Below are positions 1 through 8,892 of a stretch of 64,000 nt of DNA, piece after piece. The DNA is from Streptomyces sp. BA2 (GTDB lineage: Bacteria > Actinomycetota > Actinomycetes > Streptomycetales > Streptomycetaceae): NCBI RefSeq assembly GCF_009769735.1, contig NZ_WSRO01000002.1, positions 6,993,001 through 7,057,000 of the forward strand. Direction: 5' to 3'. Positions within the stretch are counted from its first letter, which is position 1. Each line of letters starts with the position of its first letter. A program made the translations under genes and the position numbers. The notes below the pieces were generated by a model. It searched no databases and was not told where the DNA came from. It saw only the letters and a program-made list of their open reading frames with translations.

Positions 1-1008
<1,008 letters not shown>

Positions 1009-1027
1009 GCCTCAGCAGCCAGTAGTT

Positions 1028-1060
1028 GAGGGCCGCACCCCTGTTCGGGGTGCGGCCCTC
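1028..1060 (+). terminator. Intrinsic terminator after acnA
   Basis: Perfect 14-bp inverted repeat (arms 1028-1041 and 1047-1060) with a 5-nt loop TGTTC, 19 bases after the acnA stop. There is no long U-tract, as is usual in Streptomyces. Confidence 0.85.
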
Positions 1061-1180
1061 AGTCGTTCGCTGTAAGGGGAAGTTTCCCCGAATCACTGTG
1101 AACGTCCGTGTGTTGCGGGGATATTGGCCGCCGTCCGGAGTGCCACAACGGTGTGGTGCCCGCACGGAGGAGGCCGGCTG

Positions 1181-3190
1181 ATGCCGAGGGAGTGGGCGGG
1201 GGAGTCCGATCGTGACCGGTCGGTCCAGGCCTATGTGGAATCACTGATCGTGCCGGACCGGGGCGCCCGCACAGCCGCCCACCATCCCGTCACGCTCCTG
1301 CTCGGCCCGCGCGGCAGCGGAAAGACGACCCTGCTGCGGGCCATGGCCGCGTGGGCGGATTCCGCTCCGGTGGCCCGCCTCGACCTGGCCGATCTCGCTC
1401 GGGACGAGAAGAACCCCATCGACGTACTCAGTGAGCTCGCCTTCAAGCTGGAGCCCCGCAAGCAGAACGTGCCCCGCCTCTCCTTCCCCGCTTTCACGCT
1501 GGTGCGCACCGCACTCGGCATCGACGTCGACCCCGCCAACCGCGCCGCCGGCCGACGTCAGCTCGGCCAGGAGCTCGCCGGAACGCCCCGCCGGTGGCTG
1601 GACATCGTCAACCAGGTCGCCCAGATCGTCGCCTCGTTCCTCGGCCTGCCGTCCGGGGTGAGCAATGCCCTGCAACTCCTGCCGCTCGGTGAACAGGGCT
1701 GGCTGTGGGGCCGGGTGCGCTGGAAGCTGGCGAGCATCCGGCGGCGTTCCACCGCCATCAGCTCGGCCCTCGACTTCCTCATCGAGCTCAATCTCGCCTA
1801 CAACAGCGGCGCCGACGAGGACCGGGCCCGCACCGAGCGCATCGCCTGCGAGGTCTTCCTGCACGATCTGCGGCGCCGCTACGCCAAGCGGGCCTGGGCG
1901 GTCCGCTGCCTGATCCTCCTCGACAACGCGGACAACGCGCTCGGCGGCGAGGTCCTGCGGCTGCTCCTGGAGAAGCGGCACGCCGCCACCCCCGACCCGC
2001 TCGTCGTCCTTGCCACAGCGGGCAGCTACCCCGAAACGCTGCAGAACGTCGAGTACGGCTGGCAGCATCAGCCCGGCGGCGCCTATCCGGGCGTGTGGCC
2101 GCCCGGCACCACCGCCTTCACCCCGACCCAGGCGTACGAGGGGCTGCGCGTCGGGCAGCTGCGCGACCTCACCCGCGGCGAGGTGGAGCAGCAGGTCGCG
2201 GAGGTCCTGAAGTCCGCATCGCCACCCCCGCCCCGCGACGACTCGGGCGTACGCTGGCTCAGCTGGGCGGTGCACGAACTCACCCGCGGGCAGCCCGCGG
2301 GCACGGCACGGGTGCTCGCCGCGCTCTACGGGTTCGACGCCACGGTGCCGTGGGAAGAGCGGCTCGCCCGCATCTGGGACCCCTCCGGGGAACTGGTCCG
2401 GGGGCTGCTCGACAGGCTGCTGCCGATCGACACCCCGGAGGGACTGCGCGAGCTGCTCGCCTCGGCCGCCGCCGCGCCGGACCTCGCCCAGGCCCTGATC
2501 ACGCGCCGGGTGCAGGACGAGATCCCTGACTATCTGCGCACCCAGTTCTACGACTTCTCCCGCGACCGCATGTCCTCCATGCACGTGGACACCGGCGACC
2601 CGCACGCCGACGGGCGCCCGGAGACCCCGCACCCACTCCTGCGGCGCCTCCTGCTGTGCGAACTCCCCGATCCGGACGCGCTGCACGCCACGCTCCAGGC
2701 GGAAGCCGAGAGCCGCGGCGAGCCCGGCACGGCCGCCTACCACGCGCTCGCCCGAGGGGATCTGCCCACCGCCGCCGCCTACTTGGAGGGCATCTTCGAG
2801 CAGACGTCACCCGAGGAATGGTGCACGGAGCTGTGCCGGCTGCGCCGTGCCCCGCTGCCTCCGCCCGGGGACGGCAGCGTCGGCTCCTCCCAGTGGGGAC
2901 ACTACGAGCAGCTCGTCACCCACCTGCGGGACGACGCCGTCGGGCCCCGGCTGCGGACCATCACCCGGCTCCTCGCGGCCAGTTGGATCGCCCCGGAGCC
3001 CCGCGCGGCTCTCACCACCGACCTGGTCGGCGATCCGTACCGCGAACCCCTCGGCGATCCGCACGCCACCCTCTACCGGGAGATCAACGCACGCTTCCAC
3101 ACCCTGGCCGCCGCCCACGCCGCACGCGTCGCGTGGCCGCCCGTCCTCCTGGACAAGGCCCAACAGTACGAGATGGAGCCCTGGCGATGA
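1181..3190 (+). CDS. P-loop (AAA/STAND-like) ATPase of unknown role
   Basis: 669 residues from ATG 1181, chosen because a GGAGGAGG ribosome site ends 7 bases upstream; an in-frame start at 1124 lacks one. A Walker A motif GPRGSGKT lies at residues 42-49 and a Walker B-like CLILLDNAD ends with Asp248, so the N-terminal half is a nucleotide-binding domain. The rest is alpha-helical and Arg/Leu/Ala rich with no recognised domain. No signal peptide is seen, so it is probably cytosolic. The stop overlaps the start of the next gene (ATGA), which implies translational coupling to the membrane-anchored binding protein. It could be a signalling NTPase that works with that protein. The function is unknown. 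Confidence 0.8.
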   Translation: MPREWAGESDRDRSVQAYVESLIVPDRGARTAAHHPVTLLLGPRGSGKTTLLRAMAAWADSAPVARLDLADLARDEKNPIDVLSELAFKLEPRKQNVPRLSFPAFTLVRTALGIDVDPANRAAGRRQLGQELAGTPRRWLDIVNQVAQIVASFLGLPSGVSNALQLLPLGEQGWLWGRVRWKLASIRRRSTAISSALDFLIELNLAYNSGADEDRARTERIACEVFLHDLRRRYAKRAWAVRCLILLDNADNALGGEVLRLLLEKRHAATPDPLVVLATAGSYPETLQNVEYGWQHQPGGAYPGVWPPGTTAFTPTQAYEGLRVGQLRDLTRGEVEQQVAEVLKSASPPPPRDDSGVRWLSWAVHELTRGQPAGTARVLAALYGFDATVPWEERLARIWDPSGELVRGLLDRLLPIDTPEGLRELLASAAAAPDLAQALITRRVQDEIPDYLRTQFYDFSRDRMSSMHVDTGDPHADGRPETPHPLLRRLLLCELPDPDALHATLQAEAESRGEPGTAAYHALARGDLPTAAAYLEGIFEQTSPEEWCTELCRLRRAPLPPPGDGSVGSSQWGHYEQLVTHLRDDAVGPRLRTITRLLAASWIAPEPRAALTTDLVGDPYREPLGDPHATLYREINARFHTLAAAHAARVAWPPVLLDKAQQYEMEPWR

Positions 3191-4707
3191 CCCGACCGAC
3201 GCTCACCGTTCCCCGGCCCCCGGTCAACAAGGTGCTCGTCGGTCTGGTGACCCTTGTCGTGCTGGCCGCGCTCGGATACGCGGGTCATCGGGTCTTCATC
3301 GAGGTGACCGAGTGCGCGGACGGCATTTCCAAGGAGGCCGGAGGCGAGTGTGTCGGAGTGACCGACGGCCACTTCGCCTTCCCGGGCCTCGACGACATCA
3401 CCGGCAAGCTCCGTGAGGCGAACAGCCGGGTCGACGAGTCCGGCGAGCACACCGTGACCGTCGCCCACCTCGAATCGATGTCCGGCGGTACCGAGGACCG
3501 CGGCCCGGAGGGCATCCGGCAGGCCATCACCGGAGCGCACATCGCCCAGCTCTCCCTCAACTCCGAGCGCGGCACCGTCCCGCGCGTGCGCCTGCTCCTT
3601 GCCAACACCGGGAAGGGCGACAAGTACGCCGACCAAGTCGTCGACCAGCTCCTGGAGTTGAAGGACGAACAGCACCTGGTCGCGGTCACGGGCATCGGAC
3701 AGAGCAACGAGAACACCCTCGCGGCGGTGAAGAAGCTGCGCGAGGCGGGCGTGGCCACCGTCGGCGCGACGGTCGCAGCCGATGAGATGAGCTCCGTCGG
3801 GAAGCCGGGATTCTTCCGGGTCTCGTACCCCGCGAAGGCCCAATCCGCGGCGGCGGCACGGCACTTGAAGAAGCAGCAGGACGCGAAGGACGACTACCGG
3901 GTGGACGTGGTCCGGGACAGCAAGTCGGGCGACATCTACGACGCCTCGCTCTACACCGGCTTCCGGGCGGCCGCGGCACGCACCGGCCTCAAGGTCCGCC
4001 ACGTCATCCCGTTCACCTCCGGCGCCGCTTCGGGCGAGGGCAACGCCCTGCGCGTCGCGGCCCAGAAGGTCTGCGACGCGGGCGAGCGTCCGGACGCCGT
4101 GTACTTCGCGGGACGCCGCCGGGAGCTGCGCAGCTTCATCGAGGCCGTCGGCGAGACCAGGCGCAGCTGCCCGGTCACCGTCCTGTCCGGATCGAGCGCT
4201 GTGGGCGTGTACTTCGACACCAGCCACGGCGGCAGCGGGGAGGAGCTCGCCGAACTCGACCGGCGCTGGAAGGCGAGCGGCATGAAGGTCTCGTACACCG
4301 CCTATACGCACCCCGAGGCGTCGAAGGAGATCTACGGCGGCCCCAGGAACAACCCCTACACCGACTTCGAGCGCCGCTTCCTGGAGGTGAACGGTGGCGC
4401 ACCGGGCGCGCTCACCAACGGCCAGGCGATGGTCGGGCACGACGCGCTCTACGCGGCGGGCATCGCGGCCCGCAGGGCGGTCGACACCTACGGCGGCCGG
4501 CAGGTGACGGCACCGAAAGTGCTCGCCCTGCTCGGCCAGACCAATGACTCCTACCGGGTCCGTGGCGTCAGCGGCGAGATCGCCTTCGACCCGGATACCG
4601 GGGAGCCGGTGGGGCGCCCGATGGCGCTGGTGGAACTCCGCCCGCCGGGTCAGGACGGGGGTGCCGACGGAACGCGCTACCGCTTCGTCGAGACCCTCGC
4701 CCCTTGA
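3187..4707 (+). CDS. Membrane-anchored type 1 periplasmic-binding-like protein (receptor family ANF / branched-chain amino acid type)
   Basis: 506 residues starting at the ATG inside the stop of the ATPase gene (4-bp overlap). Residues 15-38 (KVLVGLVTLVVLAALGYAG) form one transmembrane segment without a lipobox, so the protein is tethered and faces outward. Downstream are type 1 binding-fold features: VTGIGQSNENTLAAVKKLREAGVATVGA, KPGFFRVSYPAKAQ, and a late VGHDALYAAGIAARRAV helix as in Leu/Ile/Val-binding proteins. No permease or ABC ATPase is adjacent, so a transport role is doubtful. Sensing coupled to the preceding P-loop protein is an inference. Confidence 0.8.
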   Translation: MTRPTLTVPRPPVNKVLVGLVTLVVLAALGYAGHRVFIEVTECADGISKEAGGECVGVTDGHFAFPGLDDITGKLREANSRVDESGEHTVTVAHLESMSGGTEDRGPEGIRQAITGAHIAQLSLNSERGTVPRVRLLLANTGKGDKYADQVVDQLLELKDEQHLVAVTGIGQSNENTLAAVKKLREAGVATVGATVAADEMSSVGKPGFFRVSYPAKAQSAAAARHLKKQQDAKDDYRVDVVRDSKSGDIYDASLYTGFRAAAARTGLKVRHVIPFTSGAASGEGNALRVAAQKVCDAGERPDAVYFAGRRRELRSFIEAVGETRRSCPVTVLSGSSAVGVYFDTSHGGSGEELAELDRRWKASGMKVSYTAYTHPEASKEIYGGPRNNPYTDFERRFLEVNGGAPGALTNGQAMVGHDALYAAGIAARRAVDTYGGRQVTAPKVLALLGQTNDSYRVRGVSGEIAFDPDTGEPVGRPMALVELRPPGQDGGADGTRYRFVETLAP

Positions 4708-4735
4708 GGCCGTACACCGGCCGTACGACTCCCGG

Positions 4736-5128
4736 CTACGACGCCGGGAATCCGCCGTACGGCACGGTGATGATCTCCATGGCGTGGCCCGCCGGATCCA
4801 GGAAGTAGACGCCCCGGCCGCCGTCGTTCGTGTTGAACTCACCCGGCAGCTTCTGCTGCGGATCGGCCCAGTGCTCGATGCCGCGCGCCTTGATCTTCTC
4901 GTACGCCGCGTCGAACTCCGCCTCGGAGATCAGAAAGGCGTAGTGCTGCGGGGTGATCTTGTCCGCGGGGATGCCGGCGAAGTCCAGGGTGACGGAGTTG
5001 CTCAGTTGCACCGCGATGAACGGGCCCCACTCCGAGGCGATTTCGAGCCCCAGAAGCTCCGAGAAGAACTCGGCGGACTCCCGGTTGTCCCGGGCGTGGA
5101 TGATCGTGTGGTTCAGCTCGACTGACAA
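4736..5128 (-). CDS. VOC family protein (glyoxalase/bleomycin resistance fold)
   Basis: 130 residues from a TTG start at 5128; GGAGG lies 6 bases upstream, and the family begins SVELNHTII. Upstream in-frame starts would add about 12 unconserved residues. One VOC module is present with paired beta-alpha-beta units: ELNHTIIHARDNRESAEFF, a middle HYAFLISEAEFDAAYEKI, and a terminal GGRGVYFLDPAGHAMEIIT. His and Glu positions (H6, E near the C-terminus) suit a metal site. The substrate cannot be told. It is convergent with the preceding gene, 28 bases apart. Confidence 0.85.
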   Translation of the reverse strand: MSVELNHTIIHARDNRESAEFFSELLGLEIASEWGPFIAVQLSNSVTLDFAGIPADKITPQHYAFLISEAEFDAAYEKIKARGIEHWADPQQKLPGEFNTNDGGRGVYFLDPAGHAMEIITVPYGGFPAS

Positions 5129-5254
5129 GGAATGCCTCCAGAAGGCATCTCCCGACACCTCCATGCCTCACCCAGCCGGTGACCGGCACGCGATGTCGCC
5201 GTGGATCTTAGGCACGGCGACATCACGCTGTCGAGTCATTACCGCTTACCGCTA

Positions 5255-5602
5255 TTACCCTTCTTCCCAGCCCACACTGCCGACGCCCGTGCCGCCGAAG
5301 CAGCGGGCGCTCGACACGTCGGAGGCGCCGGGCTTCAGGGTCTTCCAGTCTCCGGCGGTGTCCGGCCACTCCCCGCAGACCACCGTGACACGGAAGGCCG
5401 TCACGACCCCGGTGTTGTTGGTGCAGTGTGCGTGACCCCAGTAACCGTCGGTGTCCGTGGTGCAGCTGAGTGCGGCGGCGGCGCCGGCCGGTGCCTGCTC
5501 CGCCGCCGTCGCGCCCGTCGTGACGGCGAGCACCGGCAGGGTGGCGACCGCCAATCCGGCGAGCTTGAGGGCGAGGCCGGAAAAACCGCGAGGCTTGTTC
5601 AT
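5255..5602 (-). CDS. Small secreted cysteine-containing protein
   Basis: 115 residues; ATG 5602 is preceded by GAGGAG at 7 bases. The N-terminus is a Sec signal peptide: MNKPRGFSG, then a hydrophobic core LALKLAGLAVATLPVLAV, with probable cleavage after ATAA or near it. The mature part of about 75 residues has four cysteines (LSCTTD, AHCTNN, VVCGEW, ARCFGG), enough for two disulfides, and many Gly, Thr and Trp. I recognise no family. It is transcribed divergently from the AfsR/SARP regulator, and the 162-bp gap holds two clear repeat elements, so it is a likely regulatory target. Confidence 0.7.
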   Translation of the reverse strand: MNKPRGFSGLALKLAGLAVATLPVLAVTTGATAAEQAPAGAAAALSCTTDTDGYWGHAHCTNNTGVVTAFRVTVVCGEWPDTAGDWKTLKPGASDVSSARCFGGTGVGSVGWEEG

Positions 5603-5637
5603 GCGTAGGTCTCCTCTGAATCTCTTGGATCTCTGTC

Positions 5638-5660
5638 GCGGTGCACCGGATGTGCACCGC
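5638..5660. promoter_or_regulatory. Perfect inverted repeat upstream of the small secreted gene
   Basis: Arms GCGGTGCAC (5638-5646) and GTGCACCGC (5652-5660) with a 5-base spacer. It lies 36 bases before the ATG of the minus-strand secreted gene, so it could be an operator or a leader hairpin. Confidence 0.5.
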
Positions 5661-5704
5661 CGTCCCACTGCTCTGATGTTTCCGAGCGGCCCTCTCTCGC
5701 CGGT

Positions 5705-5722
5705 CACTCGATAGTCACTCGA
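5705..5722 (-). promoter_or_regulatory. Candidate SARP heptad direct repeats
   Basis: On the minus strand TCGAGTG occurs twice with a 4-base spacer (11-bp period; + strand CACTCGA at 5705-5711 and 5716-5722). SARP/AfsR proteins bind TCGAGxx heptads with exactly this period. The element lies between the SARP gene (start 5765) and the divergent small secreted gene (start 5602). Autoregulation or control of the small gene is an inference. Confidence 0.5.
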
Positions 5723-5764
5723 CACTCACCCCGCGTACTGGAAAGATGACGCTAGGTAACGGGG

Positions 5765-8644
5765 GTGAGGATCACGGAGTTCGAGTACAGGCTTCTGGGG
5801 CCGCTTGAAGTGCTGTTCGACGGCAGGCCCGTGGCGATGCGGGCAGCCAAACAGCGAGCCCTTCTGGCATCGCTCCTGGTGGACGCGAACAAGGTCGTCC
5901 CCACCGACACGCTGATCGACAGACTGTGGGACGAACCACCGGACGGCGCCCGCAACGCCCTGCAGAACTACGTCCTGCGGCTGCGCCGCACCCTGAGCGG
6001 TCCGTCCGGCGGACCGATCCGCACCTGCCCGCACGGCTATCTCATCGACGTGCCCGAAGACGCCCTGGACCTGCACCGATTCGACGCCCTGGTCTCCCGG
6101 GCCCGGACCGCGGGGGCGGCGCGGTCGACGGAGCGGGCTTCGGCCCTGCTGGGGGAGGCGCTCGCCCTGTGGCGAGGAGAGCCGTTCTCGGACGTGCCGT
6201 CGGAGCGGCTGCGCCTTGAGATCGCCCCCGCCCTGAACGAACGCCGCCTCGGCGCGCTGGAGTTGCGTACCGACGCGGACTTCCAGCTGGGACGGCACAC
6301 GGACGTACTGCCACGCCTGCGCGAACTCACCGCCGCCCACCCTCTGCAGGAGCGCTTCTGGGCACAGCGCATGCTGGCCCTCTACCGCTCGGGCCGCCAG
6401 GGCGAGGCCCTGGACTGCTACCGCACCATCAGCGCCCTGCTGCTCGACGAGTTGGGCGTCGACCCGGGAGCGGAGCTGTGGCAGCTCCATCAGCGGGTGC
6501 TCACCGCTGACCCCTCCCTGACCGCACCGGCGTCACCGGACGGCCCACGGGCCGCGGGAAACCTGCCCGCCGAGACGACGACATTCATCGGCCGGGAGAG
6601 CATGCTCCGCAAGACGCGGAAGCTGCTTGAGAGCGCCCGGCTCGTCACGCTCACCGGGCCTGGCGGAGTCGGCAAGACGCGCCTCGGATTGCGCGCCGCC
6701 GCCGAGGCCTCCTGGGCGTTCCCGCACGGAGCATGGCTCGCCGATCTCGCGCCGCTGACCGAGCCGCGGCTCCTGGACCGTGCGGTCGCCGAGGCGCTCG
6801 GCATCCCCGACCAGTCCCTGCGACCCGGTACGGCGGTGCTCGTCGAGCACTTGCGGGAACGGCAGTTGCTGCTGGTGCTCGACAACTGCGAGCACGTCGC
6901 CGAGGCGGCAGGCCACCTCCTGAGCACGCTGCTCGCCGCGGCCCCCGGCCTGCGTGTCCTGGCCACGAGCCGCCAGGGACTGCGCGTCCCGGGGGAGTAC
7001 CTGCTGCCCGTACCGCCGCTGGCCGTCCCCCAGGACCGGGGCGCGCCATCGGCGCTGACGCGCTGTGAAGCCGTGCGGCTGCTTGCCGACCGCGCCGAGG
7101 CCTGTGCCCCGCACTTCCGGATCACCGCACACAACGAAGAAGCCGTGGGCCGCCTGTGCCGTCGCCTGGACGGTATCCCCCTGGCGATCGAACTGGCCGC
7201 CGTGCGTCTCGGCACGCTCTCGGCCGAGGAGATCCTGGAGCGCCTCGACGACCGGTTCCGGCTCCTCTCCGACACCGGGGCGCGCACCGGCCCCCGGCAC
7301 CAGCGCACCCTGCGCGGCGTCGTCGACTGGAGCCACGACCTGTGCGACGAGCGCGAGAAGAGGCTGTGGGCAGGGGTGTCGGTGTTCGCCGGCGGCTTCG
7401 ACCTCGCGGCGGCCGAGGCGGTGTGCCCGGGCGAGGACACCACCCGTGAGGACATCGTGGACGTCCTTGCCGCTCTGGCCCACAAGTCGGTGCTCACCGT
7501 CGACACGACCGGACCCCGGGCCCGGTACAGAATGCTGGAGACCCTGCGCCAGTACGGGCAGTGCAGACTCCGGGAACTCGGCCTGGACACCTCGACGCGG
7601 CGGCGCCACTGCGTTCACTACACGGACATGACCGCGCGGGCGGCGGAGCGGTGGTTCGGTCCTGACGAGGTCGCGTGGCTCTCCCGGCTGCGCCTGGAGT
7701 CACCGAACCTGCGGGCGGCCCTGGACTTCTGCGTCAGCGGAGAGGGCGACGCCACGGCCGGCCTCGCGATCGCGGCCAGCCTCACCCGCACCCGGTACTG
7801 GTTCTTCAGCAGCTCGCTCGGGGAGGGCCGGCACTGGCTGACCCGCGCGCTCGACCTCGCCCCTCACGCGCCCGCCCCGCTGCGCGTCGGCTGTCTGGCA
7901 CTCGCCGCCTGGATCGCGCTGTGCCAGGGGGACCAGTCGGCAGGCGAGCGGTTCCTGGCGGAGGCCGTGCGGCTCGGTGACGCCACCCCGGACGGTGAAT
8001 CGCTGTGCGTGCTCTCGTACATGGAGGGAGCCTTCGCCTTCCTCGTCGACGCCGACGCACGGGCCATCGAGCTCCTGGCGCGGGCCAGGGAGCGCTTCCG
8101 GGCCGACGGCCAAGTGGGCGATGCCCATATGGCGACCATGCTCTGGGCCATGGCGATGGCCTTCTTCGGTGAGCGGGAGCCCGCCTTGGCGGCCGGGCGC
8201 GAGTACGTGACCGAGGCCGACACCCACGGCGCGGGCTGGGCACACTCCTGGAGCCTCTGGGGCATGGCACTCGCGGAGCTCCGGCACGGCGACCCGCACC
8301 GGGCGGCGGATCTGTTGCGTGACTCCCTGCGCCGGCAGCGGGCCATCGGTGACCGCTGGGGGCCCGTGTGGGGAGTGGAGGCCCTGGCCTGGGCGGTCGC
8401 CGCCACAGGTGATCACGGCCGAGCCGCCCGGCTGATAGGGGCGGCGGCCCGGCTCCTGCGCACGACGGGCGTCGCGCTGACGGGCCTGCGCCCGCTCCAC
8501 GAGGCCCACATCGAGACCGAACGCGTGGTGCGCCACACCCTCGGCGAGCGGGCCTACGCGACGGCGTTCGCGGAGGGAGCGCAGACCCGGGACCCTTTGC
8601 GGCTGGCACTGGGCGGGTCCACCCAGGCGCCACCCACCCGGTGA
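5765..8644 (+). CDS. AfsR/SARP-family transcriptional regulator with NB-ARC ATPase
   Basis: 959 residues from GTG 5765 (no strong ribosome site; chosen because the conserved FEYRLLGPLEV opening follows). Domains in order: winged-helix DNA-binding domain (about 5-98), bacterial transcriptional activator domain BTAD (about 100-248), linker, NB-ARC NTPase (about 265-520) with Walker A GPGGVGKTR near residue 298 and LLVLDNCEHV as Walker B, then helical TPR-like repeats to the C-terminus (RAARLIGAAARLLR). This is the layout of AfsR-like regulators of secondary metabolism and development. A SARP-type heptad repeat lies 43-60 bases upstream. No biosynthetic cluster is adjacent, so the target is unknown. 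Confidence 0.9.
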   Translation: MRITEFEYRLLGPLEVLFDGRPVAMRAAKQRALLASLLVDANKVVPTDTLIDRLWDEPPDGARNALQNYVLRLRRTLSGPSGGPIRTCPHGYLIDVPEDALDLHRFDALVSRARTAGAARSTERASALLGEALALWRGEPFSDVPSERLRLEIAPALNERRLGALELRTDADFQLGRHTDVLPRLRELTAAHPLQERFWAQRMLALYRSGRQGEALDCYRTISALLLDELGVDPGAELWQLHQRVLTADPSLTAPASPDGPRAAGNLPAETTTFIGRESMLRKTRKLLESARLVTLTGPGGVGKTRLGLRAAAEASWAFPHGAWLADLAPLTEPRLLDRAVAEALGIPDQSLRPGTAVLVEHLRERQLLLVLDNCEHVAEAAGHLLSTLLAAAPGLRVLATSRQGLRVPGEYLLPVPPLAVPQDRGAPSALTRCEAVRLLADRAEACAPHFRITAHNEEAVGRLCRRLDGIPLAIELAAVRLGTLSAEEILERLDDRFRLLSDTGARTGPRHQRTLRGVVDWSHDLCDEREKRLWAGVSVFAGGFDLAAAEAVCPGEDTTREDIVDVLAALAHKSVLTVDTTGPRARYRMLETLRQYGQCRLRELGLDTSTRRRHCVHYTDMTARAAERWFGPDEVAWLSRLRLESPNLRAALDFCVSGEGDATAGLAIAASLTRTRYWFFSSSLGEGRHWLTRALDLAPHAPAPLRVGCLALAAWIALCQGDQSAGERFLAEAVRLGDATPDGESLCVLSYMEGAFAFLVDADARAIELLARARERFRADGQVGDAHMATMLWAMAMAFFGEREPALAAGREYVTEADTHGAGWAHSWSLWGMALAELRHGDPHRAADLLRDSLRRQRAIGDRWGPVWGVEALAWAVAATGDHGRAARLIGAAARLLRTTGVALTGLRPLHEAHIETERVVRHTLGERAYATAFAEGAQTRDPLRLALGGSTQAPPTR

Positions 8645-8892
8645 CTGCCACGCGACGCCGCGCTACTTCCTGCGTACGGCCTTCGCCATGCCCGCACCGT
8701 GACGGTCACGCCGAGTGCGACTCACCCGACGGCGGTTCCGGGCCTACGCGGCGGCGTTCGCGCAGGGAGCGGGGAGGGGGCCCTTTCACGCGATGCCGCG
8801 CTACTTCCCGTCGACCGGCGGGGGCGGGGGGAGAACAGGACGCTTCCGTGCCTCGGACCCGCGGGGCGGGTGGGGCACCTGGAGTTACTTGG
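8645..8892. repeat. Non-coding gap holding a decayed copy of the SARP gene 3' end
   Basis: Bases 8741-8770 repeat 8551-8580 (190 bp apart) with few changes; read in frame they give RAYAAAFAQGAG against RAYATAFAEGAQ at the end of the regulator. A second stretch, CGCGCTACTTCC-like, at 8649-8671 recurs at 8787-8809. The copy is interrupted and has no usable start, so it looks like a remnant of a duplicated regulator terminus. No other gene is seen here. Confidence 0.45.

Noticed and set aside
4708..4735. Possible hairpin terminator between the binding protein and the VOC gene
   Set aside because: The GGCCGTAC repeat is direct rather than inverted, and no convincing stem was found.
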